From: an uncultured Paracoccaceae bacterium
Lineage (GTDB): Bacteria; Pseudomonadota; Alphaproteobacteria; Rhodobacterales; Rhodobacteraceae
Length of the DNA: 45,350 nucleotides
NCBI GenBank assembly: GCA_947489325.1
Contig: CANLDA010000023.1
Coordinates: 1 to 45,350, forward strand
Reading direction: 5' to 3'
Shown: positions 1 through 14,807 of the stretch, one piece after another
Layout of the letters: every line of letters starts with the position of its first letter
How positions within the stretch are numbered: position 1 is the first letter of the stretch
The notes under the pieces: generated by a model
Told to the model about the DNA's origin: nothing
What the model saw: the letters and a program-made list of their open reading frames with translations, nothing else
The model's database searches: none
Position numbers and translations under genes: made by a program

Positions 1-77
1 GTTTTACCGTGGTCAACGTGACCGATTGTGCCGATGTTGCAGTGCGGTTTACTGCGCTCAAACTTTTCCTTTGCCAT
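1..77 (-). CDS. tuf: Elongation factor Tu, N-terminal fragment (cut by window edge)
   Basis: Only the first 25 or so codons are present. They begin [20 protein letters not shown] and run into VDHGKT, the G1 (P-loop) GTP-binding motif of EF-Tu, which brings aminoacyl-tRNA to the ribosome. The ATG is preceded by AAGGAG at a normal distance. The gene follows fusA on the same strand after an 83-base spacer, the usual end of the str operon. The rest lies outside the window, so completeness cannot be judged. Many alphaproteobacteria carry a second tuf copy near secE, but none is seen next to tRNA-Trp here. Confidence 0.95.
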   Translation of the reverse strand, partial: MAKEKFERSKPHCNIGTIGHVDHGK

Positions 78-102
78 GGTAGTGGCTCCTTTTGGTTGGA
101 TC

Positions 103-154
103 GGCGGGGTATCCCCGCCCTACAGGGGGTGGGTAGGGCGGGGTTCACCCCGCC
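103..154 (-). promoter_or_regulatory. Twin GC-rich hairpins in the fusA–tuf spacer
   Basis: Two inverted repeats with the same arm sequence, GGCGGGG/CCCCGCC, lie at 103-119 (3-base loop) and 137-154 (4-base loop). Because the arms are identical, arms of one hairpin can pair with those of the other in the RNA, giving mutually exclusive folds. No T-run follows in the direction of transcription, so a simple terminator is unlikely. Possible roles are transcript processing, differential tuf expression or mRNA stability; this is inference. Confidence 0.55.
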
Positions 155-160
155 ATCCCG

Positions 161-2278
161 TTAAGCGAATTTCGCTTGGATTTCTTCAGAGATGTTGCTT
201 GGCACCGGATCATAGTGATCGAACTGCATTGAGAACTGGGCGCGGCCCGAACTCATAGAGCGCAGTGTGTTGATGTAACCAAACATGTTCGCCAGCGGCA
301 CAAACGCGTCAATTGCGATTGCGTTACCACGGGTGTCCTGACCCTGAACCTGACCACGACGTGATGTCAGGTCGCCGATGATCCCACCAGTGTATTCTTC
401 TGGAGTGATAACTTCGACTTTCATGATCGGTTCCAGAAGCTTTGCACCCGCTTTGCGCATACCTTCACGCATACACATACGTGCAGCGATTTCGAACGCG
501 AGAACCGAGGAGTCAACATCGTGGAACTTACCGTCGATCAGGGCAACTTTGAAGTCGATCACGGGGAAGCCAGCCAATGGACCGCTATCCATAACCGAGT
601 TGATGCCTTTTTCAACGCCAGGGATGTATTCTTTTGGAACTGCACCACCAACGATGCGGCTTTCAAAGGAATAACCTTCACCAGGCTCAGTTGGAGAAAT
701 GATCATTTTCACTTCGCCGTACTGACCAGAACCACCAGATTGCTTCTTGTGGGTATAGGTGTGCTCAACTTCGTGACCAATGGTCTCGCGGTAAGCAACC
801 TGAGGCGCACCAATGTTCGCTTCGACTTTGAATTCACGACGCATACGATCGACGAGAATATCAAGGTGAAGTTCGCCCATGCCCTTCATGATGGTCTGAC
901 CAGATTCGATGTCAGTTTCCACACGGAAGGATGGATCTTCTGCAGACAAACGTTGCAGAGCGATACCCATTTTTTCTTGGTCGCCTTTTGTTTTCGGCTC
1001 AACGGCAATCTCGATCACAGGATCAGGGAATGTCATTGTTTCGAGAACAACAGGGTCGTTCACAGCACAAAGCGTATCACCAGTTGTTGTGTCTTTCAGA
1101 CCACCCAACGCAATGATGTCACCCGCGAAGGCTTCGGAAATCTCGTCACGGTCGTTGGAGTGCATGATCATCATGCGGCCAACACGCTCTTTTTTGCCTT
1201 TGGTCGAGTTCAGGAATGTATCGCCCTTTTCCAATTTACCGGAATAGATCCGTGTAAAGGTCAGAGAGCCCACGAAGGGGTCATTCCAGATTTTGAACGC
1301 AAGGCCAGAGAATGCCATGTCATCATCCGCACGACGGGCGATATCACGAGTTTCTGTTTCGTCACCGGGTTTGAAGCCCATGTAATCAACAACGTCCAGC
1401 GGGCTGGGCAAATAGTCGATCACAGCGTTCAACAGAGGTTGAACACCTTTGTTTTTGAACGCAGAACCACCAAGAACAGGTACGAATGCCATTTCCAATG
1501 TACCTTTGCGCAGCAATGCACGCAGGGTCGCAACATCAGGCTCTTCGCCTTCCAGATAGGCTTCCATGGCGTCATCGTCCAGCTCTACAGCTGCTTCGAC
1601 CATCTTAGAGCGCCATTCGTCAGCCATGTCTTGCAGGCTTTCACGGATCGGTGCTTTGATCCATGAGGCGCCAAGGTCTTCACCCTGCCACAGCCATTCT
1701 TCCATGGTGACCAGATCAACCAGACCTTCAAGCTCTGTTTCCGCACCAATTGGCACGGCAACAGGAATTGCGGTGGTACCGGTACGGTCTTCAATCATGT
1801 GAACACAGTTGAAGAAGTCCGCGCCGATTTTGTCCATTTTGTTGACAAAAACCATACGTGGAACTTTGTAGCGGTCAGCTTGACGCCAAACAGTTTCAGT
1901 CTGTGGTTCAACACCTGCGTTGGCGTCCAGAACACAAACCGCACCATCGAGAACCGCCAAGGAACGTTCAACTTCAATGGTGAAGTCAACGTGGCCAGGG
2001 GTGTCGATGATGTTCAGGCGGTGCTTTTCAGAGTCAGCAGTTTCACCATCTTCTGTACGTTCCCAGAAAGTGGTTGTCGCAGCAGACGTGATTGTAATTC
2101 CGCGCTCTTGCTCCTGCTCCATGTGGTCCATGGTTGCAGCGCCGTCGTGAACTTCGCCAATGTTGTGCTCTTTACCTGTGTAGTACAGGATGCGCTCGGA
2201 GCAGGTAGTTTTACCTGCATCGATGTGCGCCATGATACCGAAGTTGCGGTACCGGTCGAGGGGATATTCGCGTGCCAT
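161..2278 (-). CDS. fusA: Elongation factor G
   Basis: A 705-residue translocase GTPase that moves tRNAs and mRNA through the ribosome after peptide bond formation. Visible motifs are G1 AHIDAGKT (residues 17-24), the switch region with RGITI (about 59-63), G3 DTPGH (92-96) and G4 NKMD (146-149). Domains II to V follow, with a normal C-terminal end. Length matches bacterial EF-G (about 690-710). It lies 21 bases after rpsG on the same strand and before tuf, the classic str operon order rpsL-rpsG-fusA-tuf. Nothing odd is seen. Confidence 0.99.
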   Translation of the reverse strand: MAREYPLDRYRNFGIMAHIDAGKTTCSERILYYTGKEHNIGEVHDGAATMDHMEQEQERGITITSAATTTFWERTEDGETADSEKHRLNIIDTPGHVDFTIEVERSLAVLDGAVCVLDANAGVEPQTETVWRQADRYKVPRMVFVNKMDKIGADFFNCVHMIEDRTGTTAIPVAVPIGAETELEGLVDLVTMEEWLWQGEDLGASWIKAPIRESLQDMADEWRSKMVEAAVELDDDAMEAYLEGEEPDVATLRALLRKGTLEMAFVPVLGGSAFKNKGVQPLLNAVIDYLPSPLDVVDYMGFKPGDETETRDIARRADDDMAFSGLAFKIWNDPFVGSLTFTRIYSGKLEKGDTFLNSTKGKKERVGRMMIMHSNDRDEISEAFAGDIIALGGLKDTTTGDTLCAVNDPVVLETMTFPDPVIEIAVEPKTKGDQEKMGIALQRLSAEDPSFRVETDIESGQTIMKGMGELHLDILVDRMRREFKVEANIGAPQVAYRETIGHEVEHTYTHKKQSGGSGQYGEVKMIISPTEPGEGYSFESRIVGGAVPKEYIPGVEKGINSVMDSGPLAGFPVIDFKVALIDGKFHDVDSSVLAFEIAARMCMREGMRKAGAKLLEPIMKVEVITPEEYTGGIIGDLTSRRGQVQGQDTRGNAIAIDAFVPLANMFGYINTLRSMSSGRAQFSMQFDHYDPVPSNISEEIQAKFA

Positions 2279-2299
2279 ATCTGTATGTCCTCCGCGGAA

Positions 2300-2773
<474 letters not shown>

Positions 2774-2785
2774 TTATTATCCTTC

Positions 2786-3157
2786 TTACTTAGGACGCTT
2801 CGCGCCGTACTTGGAACGACGTTGTTTACGGTCTTTAACGCCCTGGGTATCCAGAACACCGCGCAGGATGTGATAGCGAACACCTGGAAGGTCTTTTACT
2901 CGACCGCCACGGATCAGAACCACAGAGTGCTCCTGAAGGTTGTGACTTTCACCGGGAATATAGCTGATGACTTCGTAACCATTGGTCAAACGGACCTTGG
3001 CTACTTTACGCATCGCCGAGTTCGGCTTTTTAGGTGTTGTTGTATATACACGAGTACAAACGCCACGTTTCTGTGGGCATTGGTCCAAGTGCATGGATTT
3101 GGAGCGTTTCACTTTTGGCTGACGCGGCTTGCGGATCAGCTGCTGGATCGTTGGCAT
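2786..3157 (-). CDS. rpsL: 30S ribosomal protein S12
   Basis: A 123-residue decoding-centre protein. The loop [12 protein letters not shown] (Lys43/44) and [13 protein letters not shown] carry the positions at which streptomycin-resistance changes occur elsewhere; here they read as wild type. It is the first gene of the str operon and is preceded by a near-consensus promoter about 230 bases upstream. The arrangement leaves a long 5' leader for which no protein-coding potential is evident. Confidence 0.99.
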   Translation of the reverse strand: MPTIQQLIRKPRQPKVKRSKSMHLDQCPQKRGVCTRVYTTTPKKPNSAMRKVAKVRLTNGYEVISYIPGESHNLQEHSVVLIRGGRVKDLPGVRYHILRGVLDTQGVKDRKQRRSKYGAKRPK

Positions 3158-3388
3158 AGGGTCTCTTTCCCGTTGTTCAACACATGTGTTGCATGGGTGT
3201 CCCCATGCGGATTTCAGTTCTTAAGCACTTTACGCGTCCGCAAAGCACAATCACCGCAGCGTTCCCGTACCGAGGCGAACGTTGCGGTGGGTTCTCAGAG
3301 GGTGCAAGCTTCAAAATAGCCCGGACCTTGACCACTACAGTCATAAAATATCGGCTTTGCGCTGAACGCACTACGCCGGATAGGCGCG

Positions 3389-3417
3389 CGTATAGGGGGA
3401 GTCGGGGGGGATGTCAA
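3389..3417 (-). promoter_or_regulatory. Strong sigma-70-type promoter of the str operon
   Basis: Read on the minus strand there is a perfect -35 TTGACA (3417-3412), a 17-base C-rich spacer and -10 TATACG (3394-3389). It points toward rpsL. The start of transcription is expected near 3382, giving a leader of about 225 bases before rpsL. The rest of the 3158-3489 gap shows no gene; it also holds the short leader of the oppositely oriented glycosyltransferase at 3490. Confidence 0.8.
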
Positions 3418-3489
3418 CAGCATGGTCGCTTGCCAAGAGTGCACGCGAATGCGATGAAACTTACATAATTGGTTAAAGGATCAGCCGCA

Positions 3490-4308
3490 ATGCACAGTCG
3501 CGACATGCAAGTCATGGGGATTTGTCGATTTTCCTATCCGGCGATTGGCGGTTTTCAGGTCGATCATGAAACCGTGCAAGAGCGGCTAAACTACCTGTAT
3601 GCGGATGCACGCATGCAGGAGCGTCTCCGTACCTTTGAATGCTTCACCCTGCCCGCCATGCGTGCCCAAACCGACCAAAACTTTACCTTTCTGATCATAG
3701 TCGGTGATCAGATGCCAAAAAAATGGCTGAGCGCTTTGCAATACTTGGTGCGGGACATGCCCCAAGCGGTGATCCATGCGCAGCCCCCTGCCCCCCATCG
3801 CCAAGCGATGAAAGAAGCTATATTTGCACATCTAACCGACACTGGCTTGCCCAGCATCCAGTTTCGCATGGATGACGATGATGCCGTTGCCGTGACATAT
3901 GTTGAACGCTTGCGTACGGCGGTGCAGGACGGGCTTGTTCATCTGCGTGAAAACCGTCATTTCGCCGTTGATTTCAATCATGGCTACATCGCCCGCCCCA
4001 GCGCCAAAGGGATCGAAGCACGCAATCTGTTTTTCCCGATGTGGGGCGTGGCCCTTGCCATGGTCCTTAAACCTAATGTGCCAATCACTACGATGAACTT
4101 TGCCCACAATAAGATCGCGCATCACATGCCAGTCATCACTCTGCCCCATAAAAATATGTTTGTACGGGGCCATAATGAATTCAACGATTCACGTCAGAAA
4201 GTCGGGGTGAAACCGGAACGATTGAAGCTGCTGAATGCTGAAGAAGACGTCCAGTTTTTTAATGACTACAAAATAGACGCCGATCACGTACGTGCGCGTT
4301 TTGCCTGA
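3490..4308 (+). CDS. Putative glycosyltransferase (rhamnosyltransferase-like family), copy 1
   Basis: A 272-residue protein resembling the family named putative rhamnosyl transferase (formerly DUF3118, Pfam PF11316 from memory). Features shared with the genes at 5168 and 16963 are an N-terminal strand ending in RFSYP, LPAMRAQTDQNFTFL, and an acidic FRMDDDDAV motif (DDDD at residues 128-131) fitting the metal/nucleotide-sugar site of GT-A enzymes. No signal peptide or membrane span is seen, so a cytosolic role in building surface glycan is inferred. I chose ATG 3490 because AAAGGA lies 9 bases before it; an upstream TTG at 3469 lacks a good site. It is transcribed against the ribosomal cluster, and its end overlaps the DMT gene by 25 bases. 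Sugar and acceptor are unknown. Confidence 0.75.
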   Translation: MHSRDMQVMGICRFSYPAIGGFQVDHETVQERLNYLYADARMQERLRTFECFTLPAMRAQTDQNFTFLIIVGDQMPKKWLSALQYLVRDMPQAVIHAQPPAPHRQAMKEAIFAHLTDTGLPSIQFRMDDDDAVAVTYVERLRTAVQDGLVHLRENRHFAVDFNHGYIARPSAKGIEARNLFFPMWGVALAMVLKPNVPITTMNFAHNKIAHHMPVITLPHKNMFVRGHNEFNDSRQKVGVKPERLKLLNAEEDVQFFNDYKIDADHVRARFA

Positions 4309-5171
4309 CGTGCAATTTGCGCTTCTCTCGACAGCGCAACCACACCTGCACCAACGACAATCCCAGCACCAATTAGGGTCCACCCATCTGGCCATTCATC
4401 AAAGAACACCCAGCCGGTCAACAATGCCCATAAAAGTCCCGTATATCGAAATGGGGCCACAAATGACACGTCTCCAACCCTCATGACCATGACCGAAAAC
4501 AAGTATGCGCCAATGATGAAAACCGATGCTATGGCAATCAGACTTCCTTCGGTGCTGGAAACATGCACCCATGGCTGGGAGAATGCAGCAGCACACGAAA
4601 ACAAGAGTAACGCGATAGACGAACATAATGTCACCATCAGGGACGGCGTTTCGGCAGACATGCGTCTGGTCACCAAATCTCGTATTGTGACAAACCCGAC
4701 CGCAGCCAGCGCATAACTTACATAAAGATTAAATCCATCGGGCCCCGGTCGCACGATTATAAGCATCCCGAAAAATCCGAGTACGATTGCCCCCATTCGG
4801 CGCCAACCAATCTTTTCCTTATAAAAAAGGACCCCTCCAAGAGTGACCGTCAGCGGGAGGATTTGAAGTATGGCGGTGACATTTGCGATGGGCATATTGA
4901 AAAGAGCTGTCAAAAAGAAATAGGCAGCTCCGATCTCTGCCGCAGACCGCAGTGCGATAAGCCCCCAATCTTGCAAAGGGAGACACAAGATCAATGCCTT
5001 CATCTTCCAAGCAAGCAGGAGAAACGCGGCTGTTGTCACCAAGCTACGCAATACAAGCATTTGAAAAATCGGAAAATCATCCCCCAGCGCTTTGATCGCA
5101 GTGTCATTCAAAGTGAATGCCAACATGCTGGCCATCATCAACATAGCACCGATGATATTAGGCGACTTCAC
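4284..5171 (-). CDS. DMT superfamily (EamA-type) inner-membrane transporter
   Basis: A 295-residue protein with about ten hydrophobic segments in two similar halves, the layout of EamA/RhaT-type drug/metabolite transporters. The first half contains the helix MLMMASMLAFTLNDTAIKAL and the second ends in GAGIVVGAGVVAL before a basic cytosolic tail. The substrate cannot be told. The start is GTG at 5171, inside the stop of the upstream glycosyltransferase (GTGA overlap), so translation is probably coupled. Its 3' end overlaps that of the convergent glycosyltransferase by 25 bases. Coupling to a glycosyltransferase hints at, but does not prove, transport linked to surface glycan metabolism. Confidence 0.85.
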   Translation of the reverse strand: MKSPNIIGAMLMMASMLAFTLNDTAIKALGDDFPIFQMLVLRSLVTTAAFLLLAWKMKALILCLPLQDWGLIALRSAAEIGAAYFFLTALFNMPIANVTAILQILPLTVTLGGVLFYKEKIGWRRMGAIVLGFFGMLIIVRPGPDGFNLYVSYALAAVGFVTIRDLVTRRMSAETPSLMVTLCSSIALLLFSCAAAFSQPWVHVSSTEGSLIAIASVFIIGAYLFSVMVMRVGDVSFVAPFRYTGLLWALLTGWVFFDEWPDGWTLIGAGIVVGAGVVALSREAQIARQAKRART

Positions 5172-5989
5172 GGTCCTTTGAGACCCTGTAGATCCGCAAA
5201 GGAAAACGCGAAATTATCTTCGATAACACGACGAATACGGCGCGGAGGCATTTCATTCTGACGCCCTCGTTTTAGAACACGTTGTTCATTTTCCCCATGT
5301 ACTGTGCGTAAAAAGCCCGGCACCGAAATTTCAGTATAGGTGTTGAAATGTTGTGCGACAGCGCGGTGATTAAATCGATATGGGTTAAGATGAAAATCAG
5401 CGCGCGACAACAAGGTCGTGCCGGTACTTAACGGCTCGCGCTCTATTGTGTCAGAGATTTTGTTCGGGCCATCTGAATCGAGCTCAATATAAAATCCATG
5501 ATTAAAAGCGATAATGGTTGGCACATCGTCGTCATGCAGCTTCAAAAGACCATGTGACAGCTTGCGCAAATGCGCCACGAAGCCGTTATGAAGCGCATCA
5601 TCATTGTCCAAACGAAACGCAGCGCGGTGACTGAACCCTTCATGCGGGATAGACTCATAAGCGGCGCGCACAACTTTGTTGTGTTTATTGGGGGCCTCGG
5701 CCAATACGTGAATATTGGGGTAAGGTGCCACAATCTCATCCATGCGACGTCGCGCCCAATCGGGCAATTCCGTTGATGTCAGTAAAACAATATCGAAATT
5801 CTGATCCGTCTGAGCCAGCAAGGAAGGCAAACAGAGATTTTCGAAAATATAGAACCGAAAATCCAGAGATTCACGGGCAAACAGATATTCCCGTAATTTG
5901 TCCATACCGCCATAAAGCGATATAGCAAAACCTTCGGCCAAGACAGAAAACCGGATCACACCCACGACCTGAAGGGAAACGTCTGACAT
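5168..5989 (-). CDS. Putative glycosyltransferase (rhamnosyltransferase-like family), copy 2
   Basis: A 273-residue relative of the genes at 3490 and 16963. Shared blocks are VVGVIRFSV near the start, FENLCLPSLLAQTDQNFDIV (residues 50-69), and FRLDNDDAL (acidic site Asp128, Asn129, Asp130, Asp131); the second acidic position is Asn where copies 1 and 3 have Asp. The C-terminal part has the HGENEQRVLKRGR segment. No secretion signal is seen. A TATACT -10 lies about 40 bases upstream. It forms a two-gene unit with the exporter at 4284. Donor sugar and acceptor are unknown. Confidence 0.75.
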   Translation of the reverse strand: MSDVSLQVVGVIRFSVLAEGFAISLYGGMDKLREYLFARESLDFRFYIFENLCLPSLLAQTDQNFDIVLLTSTELPDWARRRMDEIVAPYPNIHVLAEAPNKHNKVVRAAYESIPHEGFSHRAAFRLDNDDALHNGFVAHLRKLSHGLLKLHDDDVPTIIAFNHGFYIELDSDGPNKISDTIEREPLSTGTTLLSRADFHLNPYRFNHRAVAQHFNTYTEISVPGFLRTVHGENEQRVLKRGRQNEMPPRRIRRVIEDNFAFSFADLQGLKGP

Positions 5990-6028
5990 CTGCGCCTCTT
6001 TTGAATACCAAACATATTTCCAGATAAG

Positions 6029-6034
6029 AGTATA
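6029..6034 (-). promoter_or_regulatory. Probable -10 element for the glycosyltransferase–transporter pair
   Basis: TATACT on the minus strand, about 40 bases before the copy 2 start. The matching -35 region is weak (CTGTTC-like at 16-17 bases). It lies just past the rpoC terminator, so the pair can be expressed on its own. Confidence 0.4.
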
Positions 6035-6080
6035 GTTTACCCCTGCTCATGAACAGCTAAGAAACTCTAAGCCCAAAATA

Positions 6081-6113
6081 AAAACACCCGCTCTGGATCA
6101 GAGCGGGTGTTTT
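6081..6113 (-). terminator. rpoC intrinsic terminator
   Basis: A perfect 15-bp inverted repeat (AAAACACCCGCTCTG and its complement) with a 3-base loop, flanked by T-rich sequence on the downstream side in the minus-strand transcript. It lies 23 bases past the rpoC stop and should end the rpoBC transcript before the accessory pair. Confidence 0.9.
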
Positions 6114-6136
6114 CAATTTTTCAAAAGCACGAGTGC

Positions 6137-10381
<4,245 letters not shown>

Positions 10382-10433
10382 TTTGATACCTCAAATTCGT
10401 GCAGAAGGGGGATGGGGAAAGGGCGAGAAGCCC

Positions 10434-13400
10434 TTATTCCTCCACCTCCGCATCCAGGAGTTCCATATTCAGGCCAAGGCCACGGACTTCTTTCACCAGA
10501 ACGTTAAACGATTCTGGTACGCCCGCTTCAAAACTGTCCTCGCCCTTAACGATGCTTTCATAGACCTTCGTCCGGCCAGCAACGTCATCCGATTTGACTG
10601 TCAACATTTCCTGTAGGGTATATGCCGCGCCATAAGCTTCCAGAGCCCAGACTTCCATTTCCCCAAAACGCTGACCACCAAACTGCGCTTTACCGCCCAA
10701 CGGCTGTTGGGTGACAAGGCTGTAAGGCCCTGTCGAACGCGCGTGGATTTTGTCGTCCACAAGGTGGTGCAGTTTCAACAGATACTTGATGCCAACTGTC
10801 ACAGGACGGCTGAACTGTTCGCCGGTACGACCGTCAAACAGAACCGACTGACCGGATGTATCAAAGCCTGCGCGCTTCAGCGCATCGTTGACGTCTGCCT
10901 CTTTCGCGCCATCAAAGACTGGCGTCGCGATTGGCACACCACGGGTCACGTTGCCAGCGGCTTCAAGTAGGGCCTTTTCTGACATATCCGAGATACCTTC
11001 GTCATAGACATCTTCGCCATATGCATCACGCATCGCGTCACGCACTGGTGTCAAATCGCCCGAACGACGGTATTCCTGAATTGCATCATCAATTTGCAGA
11101 CCCAGACCGCGAGACGCCCAACCCATGTGGGTTTCAAGGATCTGACCAACGTTCATACGCGATGGAACACCCAGAGGGTTCAAACAGAAGTCAACCGGCG
11201 TACCATCGGCAAGGAACGGCATGTCTTCCATAGGCACAACCTTGGAAATAACACCTTTGTTACCGTGACGACCCGCCATTTTATCACCTGGCTGAAGCTT
11301 ACGCTTCACCGCGATAAAGACTTTGACCATCTTCATCACACCGGGTGGCAGATCATCGCCACGGCGCACTTTCTCGACTTTATCCTCAAAGCGTGCATCC
11401 AGCGCACGTTTCTGGATTTCGTACTGTTCATGCAGCGCCTCGACCACCTGTGCATCAGCCTCTTCGGCCAATGCCAGTTGCCACCACTGACCACGTGTCA
11501 GAGTTTGCAGCAATTCTTCGTTGATCTCGCTGTTTGGACGTACGCCTTTGGGGCCTTTAACAGCTGTTTTCCCAAGGACCATGCCTTTCAGACGGGCATA
11601 AATGTTGCGATCCAGGATCGCCAACTCGTCGTCACGGTCACGCGCAAGACGTTCAACTTCTTCACGCTCGATCTGAAGCGCACGTTCGTCTTTTTCCACA
11701 CCATGGCGGTTAAAGACGCGCACTTCTACGACCGTGCCGAAATCACCCGGTTTCACACGCAGCGATGTATCCCGAACGTCAGATGCTTTTTCACCAAAGA
11801 TGGCGCGCAGCAGCTTTTCTTCTGGGGTCATTGGCGATTCACCTTTGGGGGTGATCTTACCAACCAGAATGTCGCCCGGTTCCACGTCCGCACCGATGTA
11901 AACGATGCCCGCCTCGTCGAGGTTACGCAGCGCTTCTTCACCGACGTTTGGAATGTCGCGAGTGATTTCCTCTGGGCCCAGTTTCGTGTCACGTGCGGCG
12001 ACTTCGAATTCCTCGATGTGGATCGAGGTAAAGACGTCATCACGTGCGATACGTTCAGAGATCAGGATGGAGTCTTCGTAGTTGTAACCGTTCCAAGGCA
12101 TAAACGCGACAACCACGTTTTTACCCAAGGCCAGTTCACCCATATCCGTAGATGGACCATCGGCAACCACTTCGCCCTTTTGAACCGTGTCACCCACTTT
12201 GACCAACGGACGTTGGTTAATGCAGGTGTTTTGGTTCGAACGCTGGAACTTGCGCAGGCGATAGATGTCAACGCCCGCATCACCCAACTCAAGGTCAGAT
12301 GTCGCACGAATAACGATACGCTGTGCATCCACTTGGTCGATGATACCCGCGCGTTTCGCCTGAATGGCCGCGCCAGAGTCGATCGCAACTTTTTCTTCCA
12401 TCCCAGTACCAACCAATGGCGCCTCGGCGCGCAACAGTGGGACTGCCTGACGTTGCATGTTCGAACCCATCAAGGCCCGGTTCGCATCGTCATTTTCTAG
12501 GAACGGGATAAGAGATGCCGCAACCGATACCAACTGTTTTGGCGAAACGTCGATCAAGTCAACGCTTTCACGTGGTGCCAGTGTGTAATCACCGGAACGA
12601 CGTGTAGATACCAATTCGTTGATGAAGTTGCCGTTTTCATCCAGCGTCGCGTTGGCCTGCGCCACTGTGTGACGCATTTCTTCGGTGGCTGACATGTATT
12701 GCACATCATCAGTCACGTGACCCGCATCAACCCGGCGATATGGTGTTTCGATAAAGCCGTATTTGTTGACGCGCGCAAATGTTGCGAGACTGTTGATCAG
12801 ACCAATGTTTGGACCTTCAGGCGTTTCAATCGGGCACATCCGACCATAGTGTGTCGGGTGTACGTCGCGCACCTCAAAGCCAGCACGTTCGCGGGTCAGA
12901 CCACCTGGTCCAAGCGCCGAAAGACGACGTTTGTGGGTGACTTCTGACAGCGGGTTGGTTTGGTCCATGAATTGCGACAGCTGCGATGAGCCAAAGAATT
13001 CACGAACAGCAGCCGCAGCAGGTTTCGCGTTGATCAAATCCTGAGGCATAACAGTGTCGATTTCGACGCTGGACATACGCTCTTTGATCGCGCGTTCCAT
13101 GCGCAGAAGACCAACACGGTATTGGTTTTCCATCAATTCGCCAACAGAGCGCACACGACGGTTCCCAAGGTGGTCAATATCGTCGATATCACCTTTGCCG
13201 TCGCGCAACATAACCAATGCTTTGATACAAGACACAATGTCTTCTTTGCGCAGGGTACGCTGTGTATCTTCGGCATCCAATGCCAAACGCATGTTCATTT
13301 TAACACGACCTACAGCCGACAGGTCGTAGCGTTCGCTATCAAAGAACAATGTGTCAAACAGGTTAGAAGCTGCTTCAACGGTGGGTGGCTCACCTGGACG

Positions 13401-14570
13401 CATCACGCGATAGATATCCATGAGCGCGGTTTCACGACCCATGTTTTTATCAATCGCCATCGTGTTGCGCATATAAGGGCCAACATTGATGTTGTCGATG
13501 TCCAGAACAGGAATTTCAGTGACGCCCGCGTCAATCAATTCCTTAATGGTGCCACCGATCAGATCGCCGTCTTTGTCATGTTCCAGCGTCAGTTCGTCGC
13601 CCGCTTCGACATAGATCGCGCCAGTTTCTTCGTTGATGATATCTTTGGCAACGTATTTGCCAACGATCATATCAAACGGAACCAACAGATCAGTGACAGA
13701 ACCTTCGTCGATCAGCTTCTTAACCGCGCGAGGGGTGACTTTCTTGCCTGCTTCGGCAATCACTTCGCCTGTGCCTGCATCAACCAGATCATATGTTGGA
13801 CGGGTACCGCGTACACGCGCCGGGAAGAACTTGGTGACCCAACCTTTGTTCTTGCTCAGCGTGTAATCCACGGTGTCATAATAGGCGTCCATGATCGCTT
13901 CTTGGTCCAGACCCAGCGCATAAAGCAGGGTTGTTACAGGAAGCTTACGACGACGGTCGATACGCGCAAAAACGATGTCTTTGGCGTCAAATTCGAAATC
14001 GAGCCAGCTGCCGCGATATGGGATGATGCGGCAAGCAAACAGCAATTTACCCGAAGAGTGGGTTTTGCCTTTGTCGTGATCAAAGAACACGCCCGGCGAG
14101 CGATGCATCTGGGATACGATTACGCGCTCTGTGCCGTTCACCACAAAGGTGCCATTCGGTGTCATCAAAGGCATGTCGCCCATGAACACGTCTTGTTCTT
14201 TGATGTCTTTAACTGACTTCGCGCCAGTATCTTCGTCGACATCAAACACGATCAGACGCAAAGTGACTTTCAGCGGTGCGCTGTAGGTCATGTCGCGCTG
14301 CATGCACTCTTCGACGTCATATTTTGGTTTTTCCAGATCATACCCAACGAACTCCAGCACACTGGTTTCGTTGAAATCCTTAATCGGGAACACCGATTGG
14401 AACACCCCTTTGATGCCTTCGCCGTCAAGCGGCAGGTCTGCATCGCCGGAGCGAAGGAATAGATCGTACGAGGACTTCTGAACTTCGATAAGGTTCGGCA
14501 TATCCAGCACTTCGCGGATTTTGCCAAAATACTTACGCAAACGTTTCTGGCCAAGGAAACTCTGAGCCAT
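10434..14570 (-). CDS. rpoB: RNA polymerase beta subunit
   Basis: A 1378-residue subunit. The rifampicin pocket is visible as [20 protein letters not shown] followed by [11 protein letters not shown]; the residues most often changed in resistance read as wild type. The C-terminal end contains [21 protein letters not shown] chose the ATG at 14570 ([16 protein letters not shown]) because AGGTGA lies 8 bases before it and relatives begin here; the frame stays open four codons further. It is transcribed after rplJL, across a 237-base spacer with several hairpins. Confidence 0.99.
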   Translation of the reverse strand: MAQSFLGQKRLRKYFGKIREVLDMPNLIEVQKSSYDLFLRSGDADLPLDGEGIKGVFQSVFPIKDFNETSVLEFVGYDLEKPKYDVEECMQRDMTYSAPLKVTLRLIVFDVDEDTGAKSVKDIKEQDVFMGDMPLMTPNGTFVVNGTERVIVSQMHRSPGVFFDHDKGKTHSSGKLLFACRIIPYRGSWLDFEFDAKDIVFARIDRRRKLPVTTLLYALGLDQEAIMDAYYDTVDYTLSKNKGWVTKFFPARVRGTRPTYDLVDAGTGEVIAEAGKKVTPRAVKKLIDEGSVTDLLVPFDMIVGKYVAKDIINEETGAIYVEAGDELTLEHDKDGDLIGGTIKELIDAGVTEIPVLDIDNINVGPYMRNTMAIDKNMGRETALMDIYRVMRPGEPPTVEAASNLFDTLFFDSERYDLSAVGRVKMNMRLALDAEDTQRTLRKEDIVSCIKALVMLRDGKGDIDDIDHLGNRRVRSVGELMENQYRVGLLRMERAIKERMSSVEIDTVMPQDLINAKPAAAAVREFFGSSQLSQFMDQTNPLSEVTHKRRLSALGPGGLTRERAGFEVRDVHPTHYGRMCPIETPEGPNIGLINSLATFARVNKYGFIETPYRRVDAGHVTDDVQYMSATEEMRHTVAQANATLDENGNFINELVSTRRSGDYTLAPRESVDLIDVSPKQLVSVAASLIPFLENDDANRALMGSNMQRQAVPLLRAEAPLVGTGMEEKVAIDSGAAIQAKRAGIIDQVDAQRIVIRATSDLELGDAGVDIYRLRKFQRSNQNTCINQRPLVKVGDTVQKGEVVADGPSTDMGELALGKNVVVAFMPWNGYNYEDSILISERIARDDVFTSIHIEEFEVAARDTKLGPEEITRDIPNVGEEALRNLDEAGIVYIGADVEPGDILVGKITPKGESPMTPEEKLLRAIFGEKASDVRDTSLRVKPGDFGTVVEVRVFNRHGVEKDERALQIEREEVERLARDRDDELAILDRNIYARLKGMVLGKTAVKGPKGVRPNSEINEELLQTLTRGQWWQLALAEEADAQVVEALHEQYEIQKRALDARFEDKVEKVRRGDDLPPGVMKMVKVFIAVKRKLQPGDKMAGRHGNKGVISKVVPMEDMPFLADGTPVDFCLNPLGVPSRMNVGQILETHMGWASRGLGLQIDDAIQEYRRSGDLTPVRDAMRDAYGEDVYDEGISDMSEKALLEAAGNVTRGVPIATPVFDGAKEADVNDALKRAGFDTSGQSVLFDGRTGEQFSRPVTVGIKYLLKLHHLVDDKIHARSTGPYSLVTQQPLGGKAQFGGQRFGEMEVWALEAYGAAYTLQEMLTVKSDDVAGRTKVYESIVKGEDSFEAGVPESFNVLVKEVRGLGLNMELLDAEVEE

Positions 14571-14662
14571 GGTCGATATCACCTTTCGTTTCTCACCGGT
14601 CGTGTATGCTGTCGGGCCTCAGCACCACGCCCATTCGAGACGGCAGAGATGGATCTATTCCC

Positions 14663-14801
14663 GGTCTCTGTACCCACCAGAGACCTCCCGATCCGTAAAC
14701 CTCGCCTGAGAAAACCTCTTCGCGAAGAGGCTCTCTGAGACAGGTTCGGCTGGGCACGGAAATCCGCACCCAGCCTAAAGTAATGCCCCGGATTAACCGG
14801 G
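14663..14801 (-). promoter_or_regulatory. Array of four hairpins in the rplL–rpoB spacer
   Basis: Inverted repeats lie at 14787-14801 (CCCGG/CCGGG arms), 14748-14775 (GGCTGGG/CCCAGCC with a further inner stem), 14715-14730 (perfect palindrome CCTCTTCGCGAAGAGG) and 14663-14685 (GGTCTCT/AGAGACC). None has a T-run long enough for a strong terminator. In enteric bacteria the same spacer has a partial attenuator and an RNase III processing site that set the ratio of ribosomal protein to polymerase; a like role here is inference. No gene is seen in the spacer. Confidence 0.6.
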
Positions 14802-14807
14802 ATACAA

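Noticed and set aside
521-1666. Long plus-strand frame opposite fusA (381 codons)
   Set aside because: It lies antisense to a certain gene, has Phe/His/Cys-rich composition typical of a shadow frame, and has no ribosome site.
11094-12500. Plus-strand frame of 468 codons opposite rpoB
   Set aside because: Antisense shadow of rpoB; codon pattern follows the opposite strand and no family features are seen.
12950-13030. Possible rifampicin-resistance change in rpoB
   Set aside because: Differences from E. coli in the pocket (for example Thr in DQTNP, Val in EVTH) are not known resistance changes; key Ser and His are present.
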